From CAYSHJ01 sp964589725 (GTDB taxonomy: Bacteria > Planctomycetota > Planctomycetia > Planctomycetales > Planctomycetaceae): 5,079 nucleotides of DNA. The DNA lies in assembly GCA_964589725.1 (NCBI GenBank), contig CAZPUJ010000030.1, positions 1 to 5,079 on the forward strand, read 5' to 3'. A program made the position numbers and the translations under genes. The notes under the pieces were generated by a model. It saw only the letters and a list, made by a program, of their open reading frames with translations. It was not told the DNA's origin and did not search any database. This document shows positions 5,024-5,079 of this stretch, in pieces (position 1 is the stretch's first letter; the number at the start of each line of letters is the position of its first letter).

Positions 5024-5079
5024 CGTATGTTGAAACCACAGCCCAGTGGATGTCAGAGTTTGGGTTGTGGTTGTTCGTG

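Larger units (their letters stand above)
4545..5079. other. Region upstream of fabH without a recognisable gene
   Basis: No frame on either strand in these 535 bases shows a known domain. A minus-strand frame is open from the right edge to a TGA near 4880, and a plus-strand frame is open at the right edge. Both run through the hairpin repeat at 4974-5023 and are probably accidental. The region should carry the fabH promoter. TATACT on the minus strand (4905-4900) could be a -10 box but has no good -35 partner. An inverted repeat sits at 4786-4799. Confidence 0.55.

Noticed and set aside
4880..5079. Minus-strand 3' end of an upstream gene (open frame from the right edge to a TGA near 4880)
   Set aside because: The frame passes straight through the dispersed-type hairpin repeat and shows no family motif; it cannot be excluded but is not supported.

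Overview
The window is chromosomal DNA of high G+C content. The most likely source is a member of the Planctomycetota (Pirellula/Rhodopirellula-like). This rests on the style of the gene set (a secreted kelch propeller beside a sugar-phosphate-isomerase-like TIM barrel). It also rests on several intergenic hairpin repeats that resemble, from memory, dispersed repeats of planctomycete genomes; no database search was possible. All five recognisable genes lie on the minus strand, so the transcription order runs from high to low coordinates.

Layout in transcription order. 4545-5079: non-coding leader without a recognisable gene, holding one dispersed-type hairpin repeat and a small inverted repeat. 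3570-4544: fabH, beta-ketoacyl-ACP synthase III, complete with its Cys-His-Asn triad. 3495-3569: short spacer filled by a double-hairpin repeat. 3288-3494: a 68-residue protein that looks like a single Sm-like (Hfq/LSm-type) domain. 2475-3239: a TIM-barrel sugar phosphate isomerase/epimerase-like protein. 2376-2474: spacer made almost entirely of three consecutive hairpins. 1302-2375: a secreted six-bladed kelch-type beta-propeller. 856-1301: a 446-base intergenic mosaic of at least four different repeat or hairpin elements. 1-855: the N-terminal 285 residues of IMP dehydrogenase (guaB), running off the left edge before the catalytic cysteine loop.

The genes do not form one obvious pathway: fatty-acid initiation (FabH), purine synthesis (GuaB), sugar chemistry (TIM barrel) and an extracytoplasmic propeller. 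Spacings of 75, 48 and 99 bases suggest that fabH, the small gene, the TIM-barrel gene and the kelch gene could be co-transcribed. guaB probably has its own promoter. The most unusual features are the density and variety of hairpin repeats, found in three of the four gene junctions and in the fabH leader, and the small Sm-like protein encoded among them. No CRISPR array, tRNA, rRNA, transposase or phage gene was seen.
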